A DNA stretch of 64,000 nucleotides from Pelobates cultripes (taxonomy: Eukaryota > Chordata > Amphibia > Anura > Pelobatidae), in NCBI GenBank assembly GCA_933207985.1, contig OW240915.1, positions 268,752,596 through 268,816,595 on the forward strand. Direction: 5' to 3'. The translations under genes were made by a program, and so were the position numbers. The notes beneath the pieces are model-generated. The model had not been told where the DNA came from, searched no databases, and saw nothing but the letters and a program-made list of their open reading frames with translations. How positions within the stretch are numbered: the first letter of the stretch is position 1; every line of letters begins with the position of its first letter. This document shows, piece by piece, positions 10,175-23,445 of this stretch.

Positions 10175-12827
10175 ATCTGGGCTGTTGTTTTGTTAATACA
10201 GTACAACATATAAAAAGGAGCACACTCAATAGGAATTAAGTAATCTTTCATTAATATATAAAGCTAGCAATATACAAAAATACAGATATACTATAACTCA
10301 CAGTGCACCATAACCCAGAAATATCACATCACAAAAATCAAAAACCAAAAAAATGATTAAAAAAACAGAATAACGCAAAAGAGACCTACAATGCAACATA
10401 TATAATAAAAAAAATGACAAAACACATGAATAGATGATAAAAGCGGATTACATACCAGAAACTGACACACCAGAAAATGAAGGTGAGAGGCTGGAAGCTC
10501 TTCCTTGGTAAAACATAAATGTAAAACAGAATAAAACAATATAGTGAACACCATACAACACTCAGTAAATACCATTCTCACATTTATTGAGTAGCTGAGC
10601 TACTCAATGTATTCAGCATAGGTGGCATTTGCCCTTTACCAAAGATTAGATGTGTTGAGATGTGCAGTGGAATATTTCTCAGATGTTGTCAGGATTAGCA
10701 ATACATGCTAAAAACAATTAAAAAAAAGTATGTGGCCAAATCACATAAGAATGGGGATGATACCACACCAGAAACAGAGTTTGAGATGAAAGCTCTTCCA
10801 TTGTGAGTCAATTTTCTATTTTTCTAGTACTCACCTTATAGTGACAGTATTACTGTACCTCTACCACTTATCATCACTAAGGCTATGTAAGAAACATATA
10901 TATCCATAAGTGGGGATTATACTAATGCATGCAATTTATACTGGAGCTGGTTCTGACGCTCCTTAATATGTGAGTGGGCACTTATACACTTTTATGTTGT
11001 ATGTCCTCAACGTATCAAGAAATACTCCACAATTGGTTCTCCTCTCTATTATCTTTTTATCTTTACGTACCCAGTGCAATACCTACCAGCTATATAAGAA
11101 GCCAGATGGACTGGCAGCAAGTGAAAAATCTTGGACTGTGTTCCAATCGCATTTTATTACTTGTATATCATTAGGCACAGCCTGTTGTGTTTTATTGTTT
11201 GTCTGTTCGTTTTTTTGAGGGAGTCCCCAATTTTGAGTGCCTGCCTTTAAATAATCTGTTGTTTAATTTGTATAGTTCCTATCCTTCCTTTCGTTTCTGT
11301 TCACCCATATTATGAAGTTGTTATAGTGCCTACAGCTTTTCTTTACAGCTCACTCTTGAATAATACTATTTGTAACAAACTTCAGGGAATAGAATAAAAT
11401 ATTGTTGTGTATTTTGTTGTTGCCACATAATGGGGTACTCCATATATTTACCCAAAATATTTGAGCCCCCTCCCCAATCTCTGATGTCATGTAGGACTGC
11501 TGATTATTGGTTTGTTAAGTAGAATAATTTGTGTCTTTTTATGTACTTTACATTTCATTAAATTATTTATTTCAGTAAATAAGTTTGGTTTCTGTAACAA
11601 CAATTTTATTTTTTGACGCCGCTCCTAATTCTTAGTTATTTCTGAGGGTAATGCTTTAAAATGTAAGCACCTGCTTTTGATATCACAAGTTCTCCTTCAT
11701 TTCAGACAGCAAGTGTGTGCTGATGGGCCTGTCTAGGCAGACTGGATGAACTCCAGGAATGAATGTTAATGACATATTAAGATCTGGGATAGACAAACGC
11801 TGGAATTCCAGCAGCTCTGCATTGAGCTCCAAATCAGATGGCGTGGTGATTGTTGCCTATTCAGTTTTGACTATTCTTTTTTCTGGCAAGCATTTGTTTC
11901 TTCCAGCAAAAGGTGCCATAGTGAATAGTCACTAAACCTTTAAATATTCTGGGTGACAGGATAGCTGTTGAAAAATGGAGAAATATTGAGAAATATAGTA
12001 TCATGCAGTAATGTGCCTATAATATACAGTAGTCGAGGATTGTCTCTTTGTGGCCAGAAATCACACGCAGAACCCCTGCTGTTCCCTTAAATCTTAGATG
12101 GCTGGGAGCCCAAGAAAACCAGATGGGTTATAACATGCAGAGAAGCTAAATTGGGACTTGGAAGATGTATGTAGCACATTCCAAACTGCTAAAGATAAAC
12201 TCGGAGTCCCCTTGAGCTTTGAGGATTTAGTAGCATATTTACTATTAGGTGAGAGGTTGGAGAGTTACAACTAATGATATTCTATAGAACCAATTTATCT
12301 TTTTCAGAGAATAAAACACTTCACAGATGATTTCCCTTTGCGTCATTCATATCTCTGTAAACCTACCTATTTGATTTGTCTCTACCCAATACAATGGGTA
12401 CAGGGGAGTACTGGCAACTTTTTTTTTGTGCTCTAAATACAATTTACAGGAAACATCTCGATGTTATTATTATCATTAAAAAAAAAACATATTTAAAGAA
12501 CACAACCATATCAGTAAGATAGGCTGTGTGTACCCCCTCATATCGGTCACCATCCATGGTGCGATACCACTAGCACCTAACATCTGTATCTCTTTTAAAA
12601 TCACTTTATTCAGTAAAAGGAGTAAAGTTGTATCTGTCTTTTCTCAGGTAAACCACCGGCTATTCATATTGTGTTTACCGCTAAAATATCGATATTGATT
12701 AGAGCAGCAATCCACATCATCTAGAACGCCAGTAGGATTACCACTTTTGCCAATAAATGAAAAGCAATAATTTTTTTTTCCCACTTAGCGTTAATCATGC
12801 AGTAACTTATGTGTTTTTAATTGTCAG
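10175..12827. other. Intron without firm features
   Basis: A related pair of segments (about 10450-10510 and 10765-10805, both with agctcttcc after a gagatgaaag-like stretch) hints at an unidentified repeat. The small ORFs here have no recognisable product. Nothing else was seen up to the exon at 12828. Confidence 0.4.
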
Positions 12828-12923
12828 TCCGAGATCTCTGAAGGGATTGCTGTGCTGGTTGGATGCAACGACAGGATTCAAGCAGTAATAGGCCAATTGG
12901 AAGAGACATGCAAAGCCGTAGAG
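12828..12923 (+). CDS. TRIM55: TRIM55 exon: start of the coiled coil
   Basis: This exon encodes 32 residues, beginning [16 protein letters not shown] and ending [10 protein letters not shown], the first helical stretch after the B-box. The length equals that of the matching mammalian segment (32 codons), and both ends are phase 0. The acceptor is ttgtcag before 12828 and the donor is gtatgt at 12924. This part begins the coiled coil through which MuRF proteins dimerise and hetero-oligomerise. It is too short and too far from its neighbours (5.9 and 21.6 kb) to be found without the family pattern. Confidence 0.95.
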
Positions 12924-13146
12924 GTATGTGTGATGCACTAGTGAAAACCTATATGGGTTACTTTTTTTTTTTTTAAATGAATGACCATGTTTTATAATTG
13001 AAATGATGGCTTCTAATTTTATCAACATTTTGTTTTTGTTTTTTTCTTTTTATTAGTAGTTTTACAATTGAAACAAAATATTTAATTGTATTAATATTAT
13101 TTCGATTTCTCTCAATACCACAATATAATGAATATGTAATATAAAA

Positions 13147-13400
13147 TGAAAGGAACACTCCAAGTACCATAACCACTATAGTGAAATGGCTATGGTGCCA
13201 GGAATGATCTGGTGCTCCATCAAATTGTAGATTGTAGAACTTTAGAGGAGTTTAACCCCGGCTGCCACTCCCCACCTCCACAATATCCATTTGAAGTAGG
13301 AGGCCTACTACCCAAATTCTACCTCTTCAGCCATTTAACCCTTATTACAAATGAAGAAATCTGAGTAAACCTTTTTAAAATGGTCCTTTAGTCTGCTGAT
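13147..13400. mobile_element. Single end of a TTAA-type MITE
   Basis: aaaggaacactccaagtacc and the following ctatagtg and ggtgccagg blocks resemble the outer part of the family C elements. No opposite end was found. Limits are approximate. Confidence 0.4.
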
Positions 13401-14274
13401 AGTAGCAACGTTTAGTAAAACAAAATACATAAAAATATTTTAGGGGTTGTCAGTACTACCATTAAAAACAAAACTGGACCCAGTAGTGCAAAGGTAGGCT
13501 CCTACTAAGCCAGGACAGTTGTGAACTATGCCTTTAGACCATGTTCTTTGTTATTGTGAAATTCTGAGCATGCCACTCGTAATTAAGGGTTAATACTTTT
13601 TGAGCTTTGGAATTCCTGGGATGTACTTAAGACATGGAATATAACTACCTGCCAGCAGACACATTTAAAAGTTAGTATTTAATCACTTTTCCATAAATGT
13701 ATTTCATTCTGAAGATTAGACTCACAACACTTAAATATATAGTTTTGCACTATAACCCCAAATAACACTGCAGTATCTGTTTCTGTTAATCAACATATTT
13801 TAGCTACTGGTGTTATAAACTTTAAGGAGCAAGAGACTCTGAAAGTGTGATGTCTAGGGCTGATTTTTTTGGGGGTAATATTATATATTTATCGCTATCC
13901 CATCCTAAATGTCAAGTCAAAACAGCATGTTTATAGAACTGATCAAATATCTGTTAAAGTGATTTTCTTGACACCATTTATCCATTGAAAATAAAACGAA
14001 AATTAGTTTTTCATTGTGAATGTATATATTATGATATAGCTGTATAAATTCTACTAGTAATAAAATTGTATTTACTTTATTTAATCTGTTGTAACAACCG
14101 TGTGTTCACTCAGAAACAGAACAAAATCTTTTTAAATCTCATAATCTGGTAGATGAACAGACTATTTGTAGTAAGCCTGCTGTTCACAAATCATGCGGCT
14201 GACAAGCTTCCATTCAGATAGGTGTGGATGTCTCCTGTACACTCTGCTAACAAAATCACCAGCTCATATACAAA

Positions 14275-14682
14275 TTAAAGTGGAACTTTAAATCCCTATG
14301 GGTTCTACTAATTTATTTACTTATTTGTGATATAAAAAAAGTTTAATTGGAGTTATCCACACCTCTTTATCTTGTGATGGGCACTTACATCATAGCCCTC
14401 TGTCTATCATTGTTATAAGCTCTGTACTTTGCCCCAGGAAATCAGCATAAATCATATAGAAAAAAAGGAGAAATTAAACATTTATCTTTCTCTTCTTCAT
14501 TTGCATTGTTTGCCCTGTCTGTGCCTTGTCTGAACTGGATGATGACGTAATGCTACATTTTTAATATATATTTAAATAAACTCTAATCTCAAGAACAAAA
14601 AAAGGGTTAGCACTAGTTATAGGTAGTTTTCAGTGTTTTATTCAATTAGGTAAATTCCATAGATGTGTCAGTTTCCCTTTAA
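14275..14682. mobile_element. TTAA element family E, copy 2
   Basis: TTAA at 14275-14278 and 14679-14682. The left end is agtggaacttt and the right end agtttccct (inverted). The interior is alignable with 6165-6462. It is non-coding. Confidence 0.65.
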
Positions 14683-14872
14683 ATAATATACTCAGTTGAC
14701 ATTCACTTCCTCCACACATAACAATATGCCATCGACAATGAGTTGGTGTTTTTCTTCTTCCTTGTAATGAACAACTAATAGGATTAAACACCTCAATCAG
14801 GAATCTAAGTAAGGTACAGAGAGAACAAAATAGATGTTTATTAGGGTGTGACTGTGCCCAAGCCACACAACC

Positions 14873-15235
14873 TTAAAGCGGCACTGTCAACCCCACTGAA
14901 ATTTCAACCCAATAAAGAGAAGTACAGCGACAAAGTAGGGACTGCTTGGTCTCAGTATATTTCCCCTGCCTGACTTTCTTAGACTCAGGGTAGAGCTACA
15001 GTGTCTATCCGACTGCCATCACCAGTGACGGCTGCAGGTAATTGGATCTGTCTATGGAGGATCCCATGGACTTGCGGGATCCTCCATAGATCTCAACTCT
15101 TGCCTGCTAGAGTAGATGGCTGTGCCCGTGAGAGTCAGGGTCAGGTAAGTAAATCTCACCTTACCTGCCCCCGTCACCATCGGGGATCTTTCGGCAAATT
15201 GGGCAAAGTCCCCACATGGTGACAGTGCCACTTAA
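14873..15235. mobile_element. TTAA-flanked MITE with GGCACTGTCA ends
   Basis: TTAA at 14873-14876 and 15232-15235. The termini are agcggcactgtcaacc and ggtgacagtgccac, inverted relatives. The ORF at 15001-15222 lies wholly inside and is not a gene. A similar single end (agaggcactgtcactgc) occurs after TTAA at 35039. Confidence 0.75.
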
Positions 15236-18200
15236 AGCATACCTATTCCTGAATTGTTGTAAAAAAAAAAACATCTGGCATAACGCCAATATATAGCTTA
15301 ATCTCATATATCTAATTTCCTCAATATATATTTTTCATCGCTTTTTATTGCGATTCAAAAATTTTATTGTATTTATTATATTGCGAAAATGTCAAACAAA
15401 ATATCAAAATCAAAATGATTTTAGTTTTCTTTATGCACGTTTGATGAAGTTAGAATGATGGCTCTATAGGCTTAGTATGCGAATGTGATGTAAATTGGGA
15501 TGAATAAAAAAATGTGAATTATTTTTACATGAATTTTTACATGCATGATGGTTTCACTGCTAAGAATTACCAGCACCTGTTTCCGTTGCTGATCTGTTGC
15601 TTGTGAATTTATAGGTTGTTTTTTTTTTTCACAGCATACATTATTATTGCTTTTCCTTCTTACAATTAAAAGTGACAAAACCAATTATGTTGCAACAATT
15701 CTTACAGTTCACTAATAAAAGGTCATAACTGAGTGTTCCATTCCCCACCGGTGTAAAGTTAACCAGGAAGTCACGGGAAGAAGTAATTACATTTAATACA
15801 CTAAAATAGCTTCTTCTCATGGTCTATTACGGATCAACGATTCTAACATGCAATATGGGCAAATATTGAGATAATTATTATTTTAAAAGTTTAAAAAGTA
15901 TGATGCATTATAGCACTATGTAAGCATATATAAACATATTCTTGTACTAATTAATATTCTGAGAGATAAGTGAAATTTCTTTTGCTTATGAATTGCGATT
16001 GAATAAAGGGCTAACAATATTTGCGACTTTATAAAATTAAAGGAGGCGGCATGTGACAACATAATAAGGTCCCTCAGTAAAGATGGTTATTGATGACAAT
16101 GTGAAACTAGTTTAAGAAAAAAAAAATAATCACACACATTAGTTAAAAGGAGACTCCGGTTACCATAACAGCTTCATATAAATAAGGTTGTTATAGTGCC
16201 AGGAGGCTCCTGGCAGACTCTAAGGAGGCCCCTGTCAGACCCCAAAGGTTAACTCTAGCGCCGACCTCAAAGTCCACCAGGTGGAATCCCGCTTCTGAAT
16301 CTGTGTTACAGGAAGCGCAGGGTGCTGCTGGGCAGGGGCACTGCTGACTGGCTCGAGCAGTCAGCTGACGCTCTAAGCCAATCAGTAGCTCCCCATTCAT
16401 AAAAAAAAAAGTATGTAGGGGAGATTAATCCAGGCAAATTATATTATTATTAAATATATTATAATATATTATATATTCTTCTTATTCAGAACTCTATGAT
16501 TTTTTTAAATATAATTTAGAGGAAGTGGAATCTTTCACAAATTCATGAAAATATAAATCTGCCTTTTTTAATTTTTTTTTAATTAAAATGCAAATTAATG
16601 TCGGTTTGATGTAAAAGTGTTGTAACTTTGTAAAATCAATGTTTTGCAGGATATACTTGAAAATGAAAGACATCTCAATGTATTTTTTCTAATGAAACTT
16701 TTCTAAAAGACATTTGTTTTTGCATTTTCCATAAATATCTGACACATATGCTTTATATTAACATTTAAGAGGATTTTCCCTATTTCTTTTGTATCAGTTT
16801 TATAATTACATATCCCTCTACCTAATGATTAATTCCTAATTTAAAAAAACAAAAACTCTGAATAAGACAGCTATATAACAACTCTTAAATACTGAATTAC
16901 ATATATGTGACATTTTTAATTTTATTTCCTATTAGTTTTGGGAGAGTACTTTTCACGTCTTTTCAATGAAAACTATATATACATAGAAGCAGCATTTCAA
17001 TATATTTTTTTTCTAAAGTTCTGAAATGGATACAAAAACTTTGAAAAAAAATATATTTTTACTAGTTGTTCCATTGCCAAGAAATGTTGTCTTGTTTAGA
17101 GAAAAATCCAAACCACAGATGGAAGGTATCTGCAAAGTTTGCATTTGGCAGGTTAATCCCAGTAAATTTGCCAATTCTAGAAATGCTTAAAAATTATTCA
17201 TGATATCTTATGTTCTTGTTATGAAAAAATATTTTCCATGAGAATATTGATCAAGGGAATTCTGCTTGGTCTTGTCGTGGGTGACATCTTGAAACTTAAA
17301 CAGTAGAAGGAGCTTTCTCAAAGTACTCTGTAGGAATAAAACAATATATTAAAGTTTACTCTACTTTATACCATGGTAACATTATTACTGAGGAGTTTAT
17401 ATAGCTGGTTGACTTGTGTCGATCAAATTTGACATAATTATTGGTATAAAAACCCAATGGTTGACATTTGAGGTATTCACTAAAATTTAACCAGCTAACC
17501 TAAAATTTAGATTGAATGGTGTGAATTTTACTCAGTGGAGTTAATTGTTAGCTGTAAAAAAGGCTAGTTTACTGGAAACTGCTGCAATTATTGAATTTAT
17601 TACAAGACATAGAGGTTCATATTATGCAAGTTTAAAGCTGATAAATAACTAAATGAGGAAAATACACATTTATGGTTTAAAATAAAATACCTTGAAATAT
17701 GACTTTCTAACCCAAACAGCAGACCTTAAAATGTCTTCAAGACTACACTATACAGGAAGAACTTTAGATGCCATCACTCCTACAACAGATTAGAGCCATT
17801 TAATCTATCTTGCTAGTGTAGACGTTTGCCTCATTCCAGACTTGCCTCTAAGAGTGACAGTTGCCTTGCAGTACTTCATGTATGGGACAGGGCATAAATT
17901 GGGTCTGAGAAAGGAAGGTAGATACAAGACTGAGTTGGAAATATCGAACCATACCCTTCTGGAGTGAAGGGTTGCATCAAAACATCTTAGACTCTAATCA
18001 TTTTATCGAAAATTAAATTACAGGGCTGACATAACAAGTTTGGAGCAGCGTTGATGGAGGGATACAGGTTGATAGATGGCCAATTGTCAAGAAAGGGTAG
18101 AAGACACTTGACATCCCAAGTAAATGTGTATCTATGTATAGATAACTTAACTCATTTCATTAGACAAGAAACTAGAGTGTGATGATCCACCTTAATGCCT

Positions 18201-18780
18201 TTCAGATCGAGCCATCATATGCAGCTGTAAGGATGAGAAAGTCCACCAACATCTCCAGTAGAAAAACTTGTCATGGGTGCTCAATAATAATGAGAAGGAG
18301 AGGTAAAGGTCTAGGATAGGGGCTTAACAAATGTGGTTCAAAATCACCTGGTGATTTATGCAAATAAAACTTATTAAAACTAATTGAAGGGAATTCCCCT
18401 TCGATAAAATGGAGGTGGTGACCTAAAAACAATCATATGCATGTAGAAGAACTGGCAAAATAGCTGCCACAAGGACTTGATGAGAAGAGGACAAGAAGTC
18501 CATCAGTCAGAAGAAAAATCCGGTAAACAAAATATTAGATTTCATAAACCAACAAGCAGAAAACAGGGAAACACAAAGGAGAAAGAATGGTGGCAAAAAT
18601 AATTATGAGGGCAAATACAAACCAAGAGAAGAATAGAAGAGACAAATAAGCCGCAATAAGAAAAAAAAGAAATGAAACGGAATAAAAATAAATATAAAAG
18701 AAGAGAAATGAACAACAAAATAATTATATAAATTAATATAGTCAAATGAAGCAGACCAAAGCACTGGAATAGACAATAAA
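15236..18780. other. Long AT-rich intron segment
   Basis: Within it, 16143-16405 begins TTAA-aaggagactccgg and has a G+C-rich middle like family C, with no right end. The rest (for example 16406-17700) is very AT-rich with no recognised element. 17700-18540 is less AT-rich but has no reading frame of note. Confidence 0.4.
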
Positions 18781-19190
18781 TTATTATTTATCTAGCACCA
18801 ACAAATTTCTCAGCACTGTACAACAAACAAATATTTGCAACAAGACAGGTTGGACGCACAGGAACAGAGGTTACATTCTAGAGGCAATGGAGCAAAGTGA
18901 CACAAGAGATAAGCCGTGTACAACAGACACATTTTTGCAACAAGAAGAGCTGGACGCACAGGAACAGAGGTACGGGAAAGATGCTATTAATTGGAATGCT
19001 TTCCTAAGTAAGTGAGTTTTCAATTCTTTTTTAAAGGAATGGAGACTGGGTGAGAGTCGAACAGAGTAGGGAAGGGTGTTTTAAAGGAACAGTGCCCTAG
19101 AGAAGTCTTGAAGGTAGACATCAGAGGTTTAAGCATGAACAGAGGATAGAGGCAGATGGAGGAGCAGCAAAGAAAGAGGAATGATAAGGG
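18781..19190 (+). repeat. Interspersed repeat family A, copy 1
   Basis: This shares tatttatctagcaccaac with 58186-58290 and gagttttcaat...aaggaatggag...gggtgagagtc with 52700-52980. A block with gcaacaag, ggacgcacaggaacagagg occurs twice 100 bp apart (from 18818 and from 18918), an internal duplication. The superfamily is not recognised. Confidence 0.65.
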
Positions 19191-20759
19191 TTACTGTGCC
19201 GATTTATATGCTGGAACAACAGTGAAAAGCCTAGGGTTCCTATATGAAATAGTCCAGCAATTTGCAGTTTTGGGCGATTTTGGTTCTTTCACATGTTTTC
19301 TCTTTACAGATGAGGTCCAGTAAAGAGATAGGTAAACATAGTAAGAGTTTTTTTGTCTTGTAATAAAATTGTGGTTTTGTTCTTTCAGTTGCAGAAACGG
19401 GTATGTACGAAAGGTTGAACTTGTTGAACTACATACTGTTTTTGCAATCTATATTACTATATATTTATTAGATTAATATTAATTTGAATACCCACCAATA
19501 TAATGCTTATTTATTTATTTACTTTGGTGAAATGCAGCATGTCTTGGTATCATTCCCCTCATATTCTTTCCCATTGCACAACCTAATTTATCTACTCAGT
19601 CATTCTTCCTCATATTTCGTGCCCTGGTGACCTATTGTGAGGTTTAACATCGTCCTTTTAAACTGAATTTGTGTTTGTACTTGCTCATGAGCAGGCTTCA
19701 GTAAGAAACAGCAGCTTAAAGAAGCATTGATTTTCCATAAAAAATAGTAAATGCATGTAAATACCTTCAATGTCAGCCAGTCTTCCCTTCAAGCTGTCCC
19801 ACTGTACCGGGTGTTTATTTTTCCAAGTATAATGTCAATATATTTATTATTAATGCATAAAGTTGGTTCATAGTTTTGTGCGAAAACAGCTGCATTGGGA
19901 TTGCTTGCAGGACCCTATAATAAAACTTCCCTCTAGGATGTTCTATTAATAGTTTCTAAATGTGCAACTCTAATTCTAGATATTCCCTAGCACTTCCAAA
20001 TGTCAGATACAACACCACTGCATTTGCTAAAAGGAAGTATCAGATGCCACAATTTAAAGTTTTATTTAATTGAATGAATTTACATCATTTTCTAAGTGGG
20101 CACAGACATTGCATATCTATGATAATTTATACCTTATATTAGGTATAACAAAACAAAAAAACAAAACAACAAAACAATGAATTATTAAACAACGCAAACA
20201 ATAGAAAATGAATAAGATACAAAATAGAAATTGGAAAAGTTCATCACTGATATATATGCAATAAATAAAATATTCAACAATATCTACATCCACCTTAAAT
20301 ATATATATATATTTCTGTCTTTAAACTAAACCTTAAACAAATGTTTTACATCATTTATTGGGAATACGTGATGTAGAAGAGTTTGGGAAAAGGTTTGTTT
20401 GGTACCTGATTAAGGTGAATTTGCTTGAAACATTGTACTTCACGTATTTCCAATAACTGATGTAAAACTCTGTTACGAACGGTTAAATAATGGGTGCTTG
20501 CAGAGTGTGTTTAAGATGTAAACCTTTTTTAACAGCTGGATATCTGGTATATAACTCAATATTCAGATTTTTCTGATTATTAAATCTATTTTATTGTGTT
20601 CACGTTCTATTAGTCTGTTACGTTGTCCTCACACTCTTGGTATTTCCATCTGCTGATAATTCTCTACTCATTTAAAAGAACACTATGTGCCTTACACTTG
20701 ATTTTATTCAGAATAGCAGAAATTTTAGAAATAAAATAATTGATGAAGACATGGTTACA
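19191..20759. other. Intron without recognised features
   Basis: AT-rich sequence. A weak ggttgaacttgttgaac at about 19410 recalls CR1-like LINE tails but is not enough for a call. Confidence 0.4.
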
Positions 20760-21239
20760 ATAAAGGGATTCTATAGTGTATGGAATAAAAAGTTGTACTT
20801 CTTACACTATAGTTCCCTCTGCTCCTCCTTCTCCCCCACCCAGCATTGAAAGGGTTAAAACCCCCTTCTAACACTTACCTGATTTCAGCTCTGCCGACTC
20901 TGATGTTATCTGACAGGTATGACGGCTAATGCGCATGAGCACTGAACGCCGTGAGCACATTAGGCCCTCTCCATAGGAAAGCATTGCTGTAATGCTTTCC
21001 TATGTGGATTTTACTATGCTGGATGTCCTCATGAACCAAAAGTCGCCTAGCAAGCAGGAAGTGTCTCTAGTGGCTGTCTGATTGACAGCCACTACTGGCA
21101 GTCTTAGTACTGCAATGTGATTATTGCAATTTCTCCAAAATTGCAATGTCTTACATTGCAGGACAAAGGAGGACAGGTACACTGCACTTAGACAACTTTA
21201 ATGAGCTAAAGTGGTCTCGGTGCCTATTGGGTCCCTTAA
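20760..21239 (+). mobile_element. TTAA-type MITE, family C
   Basis: The left end is aagggattctatagtg after ATAA (a mutated TTAA). The right end is gtgcctattgggtccc before TTAA at 21236-21239. The interior has cataggaaagcattgc, tgctttcctatgtgga, ctctagtggctgtc and a tgagctaaagtggtc motif, as in 24120-24603. Confidence 0.65.
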
Positions 21240-23440
21240 GCAAAAGGAGTATGGAAGCCACAAAATGTAAATAATTTATATATTTGTATAATATAGCATA
21301 GTATATATACAATTACATTTTTGAGAAGCAGTGTTAGTGGAATAACCTGAAAACCTCCTAAAAAATAGATTATAATGGAGAAATACATCAAGCAAAGTTC
21401 ATATGGTTATGGTGTTTTCGAGATGCAAGGGCAGTTTGATAGAATATTTCTGAGCGAGGGATGAACGTTGAGAGAGGTGGAGAGTCTATCATCATGCGTA
21501 GAATGGCGATGGTAAATAGTGGAATATTCAGTGATAGGACAGAGATGTAAAATTTAGCATATTTGTCTCAACTCTTTTGGTGGATTAGCAATTAAAATAC
21601 AGGCTCATTTATCCCTCCTTCCATATTCAACTTTTCTCACTCTATATTACTTATCCGCAGTTATAATAAATATAAGCGGGTTGATCTCCTAATAAACTGA
21701 TACACTTCATTCTACAAACTACCGGTATGCGTTTTTAAAATCTAAGCAATAAAAAGGAAGATTGGAATAAATTAGCTTTATATTGATAACCATTCATAGT
21801 CATGGAACTGTCATGAACTGCATAACCCATAATGTTAAGACTATCTGCAGGCATAACATTAAAACAATAATGGTCCACAACAGTTGCAGTTCAAATTTCT
21901 ATCACTGGTAAATAAAAATTATATAAATAATATCAAATAACCTGTCCGCATAGTGTCCTGTTGCCATTACTTCTTGGACTCATGGAAACTAGTAAAAAAA
22001 GAAGCAGATTATTACATGACATTTACAGATCGGAGTGTCTGGACACCATCATTTATTTTCCTGTCCGACTCCCTCACAGGTCTGTTCCTTCAAACTGCTT
22101 AAGGCCAATCCGTCACCAGCTAAATCACGATTAAATCCATGATTCCAATTACTAGTCTACCTAAGTCATTAATTATTCCTTTACAATCTGCCAGATTTGG
22201 CTGAAGCTATCAGAAATTATTCTAGCCCCCTCTCTACCTTATTTTATCCCCTTGATGAAAAATAACAAAAAGCAATTGGTGTAACATTTTAGTTAAGTGC
22301 CTAAAACCATTACTTTAACAGTGAACAGTTTTTAAAGTAACACTAATCCGTAAATTGATACAGGAAACAATAAAAAAAATGTGTAGAAGTTGATTTTTAC
22401 ACTTTGACGAATATTTTTGAAAGTGTCAATGCATTACTAAAATAGACTAGGCAGTTGGAACCATGAGACATGGGGTTAACTATGAAATATTACCAGCATT
22501 GAATTGTGGTGAAGATTTTCTCTCAAGATGGTCTCAGGTGAGCCTTTAATTTTAATATATAACATTGCAGAACTAAGTTTTGTTTGTTTTTTTAAATAAA
22601 TTTTGTTGTATCTAAATTTTTGTACATTTTCTACTTCTTAAAGGGTTACTCTACCAACTTCGCATTCGCATTCGCATTACGCAAGTGGTTATGGGGCAAA
22701 GACCCTGTCCGTGCATCCTATTTTTTTTACTGAAGCATAAAAGACAATACATTCCAAGAAGAGAATGTACACAGTAGAACAATATGTCTCCGGTAACATA
22801 AAGCAAAATATATTGCATTATACAGATGGACATTCTCTCATTTTATATTATGTAAACTGTTGAGCAAAGTGTCTCAAAAGCAATGTTAGAATAAACTATT
22901 ACTGCTATTATTAACCTGCCTTATGAGATAAAGTGTAAAGACAATGGTAAGATATTAGACTCACAGAGGTACCATATTAACTAACCATAAGCAGAATTAA
23001 TTAAGGTATTTAGTGAGCGCTGGATTGCCAAATTACAGGAGAAAATTGCTACTGGATAGCATGAGTTTGCTACAACTAATATTCTATATGAGCATATGAA
23101 TAAAATATAATAATAAACATAACTGGAATTATTCACAAAGAAATCAAAAAATATATATTTTGCTGTATAGAGTGTCTGCAGTCCACTCAGCCAAAACCTC
23201 TGGAGGGATAGCCAGTTCCACCAGGAAACTGGAGTCCAGCTAATCCGTTAAAGTTCGGATGGTCGCCCCACCAGCCCCAAGCCATAAAACATTTCAGTAC
23301 GGTGCTCCCTGAAATCCAGCAGCGTCCGGCATCTGGATATGGTACTCGAGATCTTCCTGTATCACACACCCACTGATGTGGAGCTGGAACCTTCCAGGGC
23401 AAGCCATAGGTGTGGATATGGCCTCAGTTGGTTTGCAGCC
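21240..23440. other. Intron without recognised features
   Basis: AT-rich. A single TTAA-type end (TTAA-agggttactctacc) lies near 22638. A less AT-rich patch at 23170-23440 carries a minus-strand ORF of 71 codons with no recognisable family. It adjoins the LINE fragment and may belong to its 5' junction. Confidence 0.4.
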
Positions 23441-23445
23441 TAGGC

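Noticed and set aside
19395..19450. LINE-like tail ggttgaacttgttgaac
   Set aside because: Too short and diverged from the tail at 25060-25114 for a confident call.
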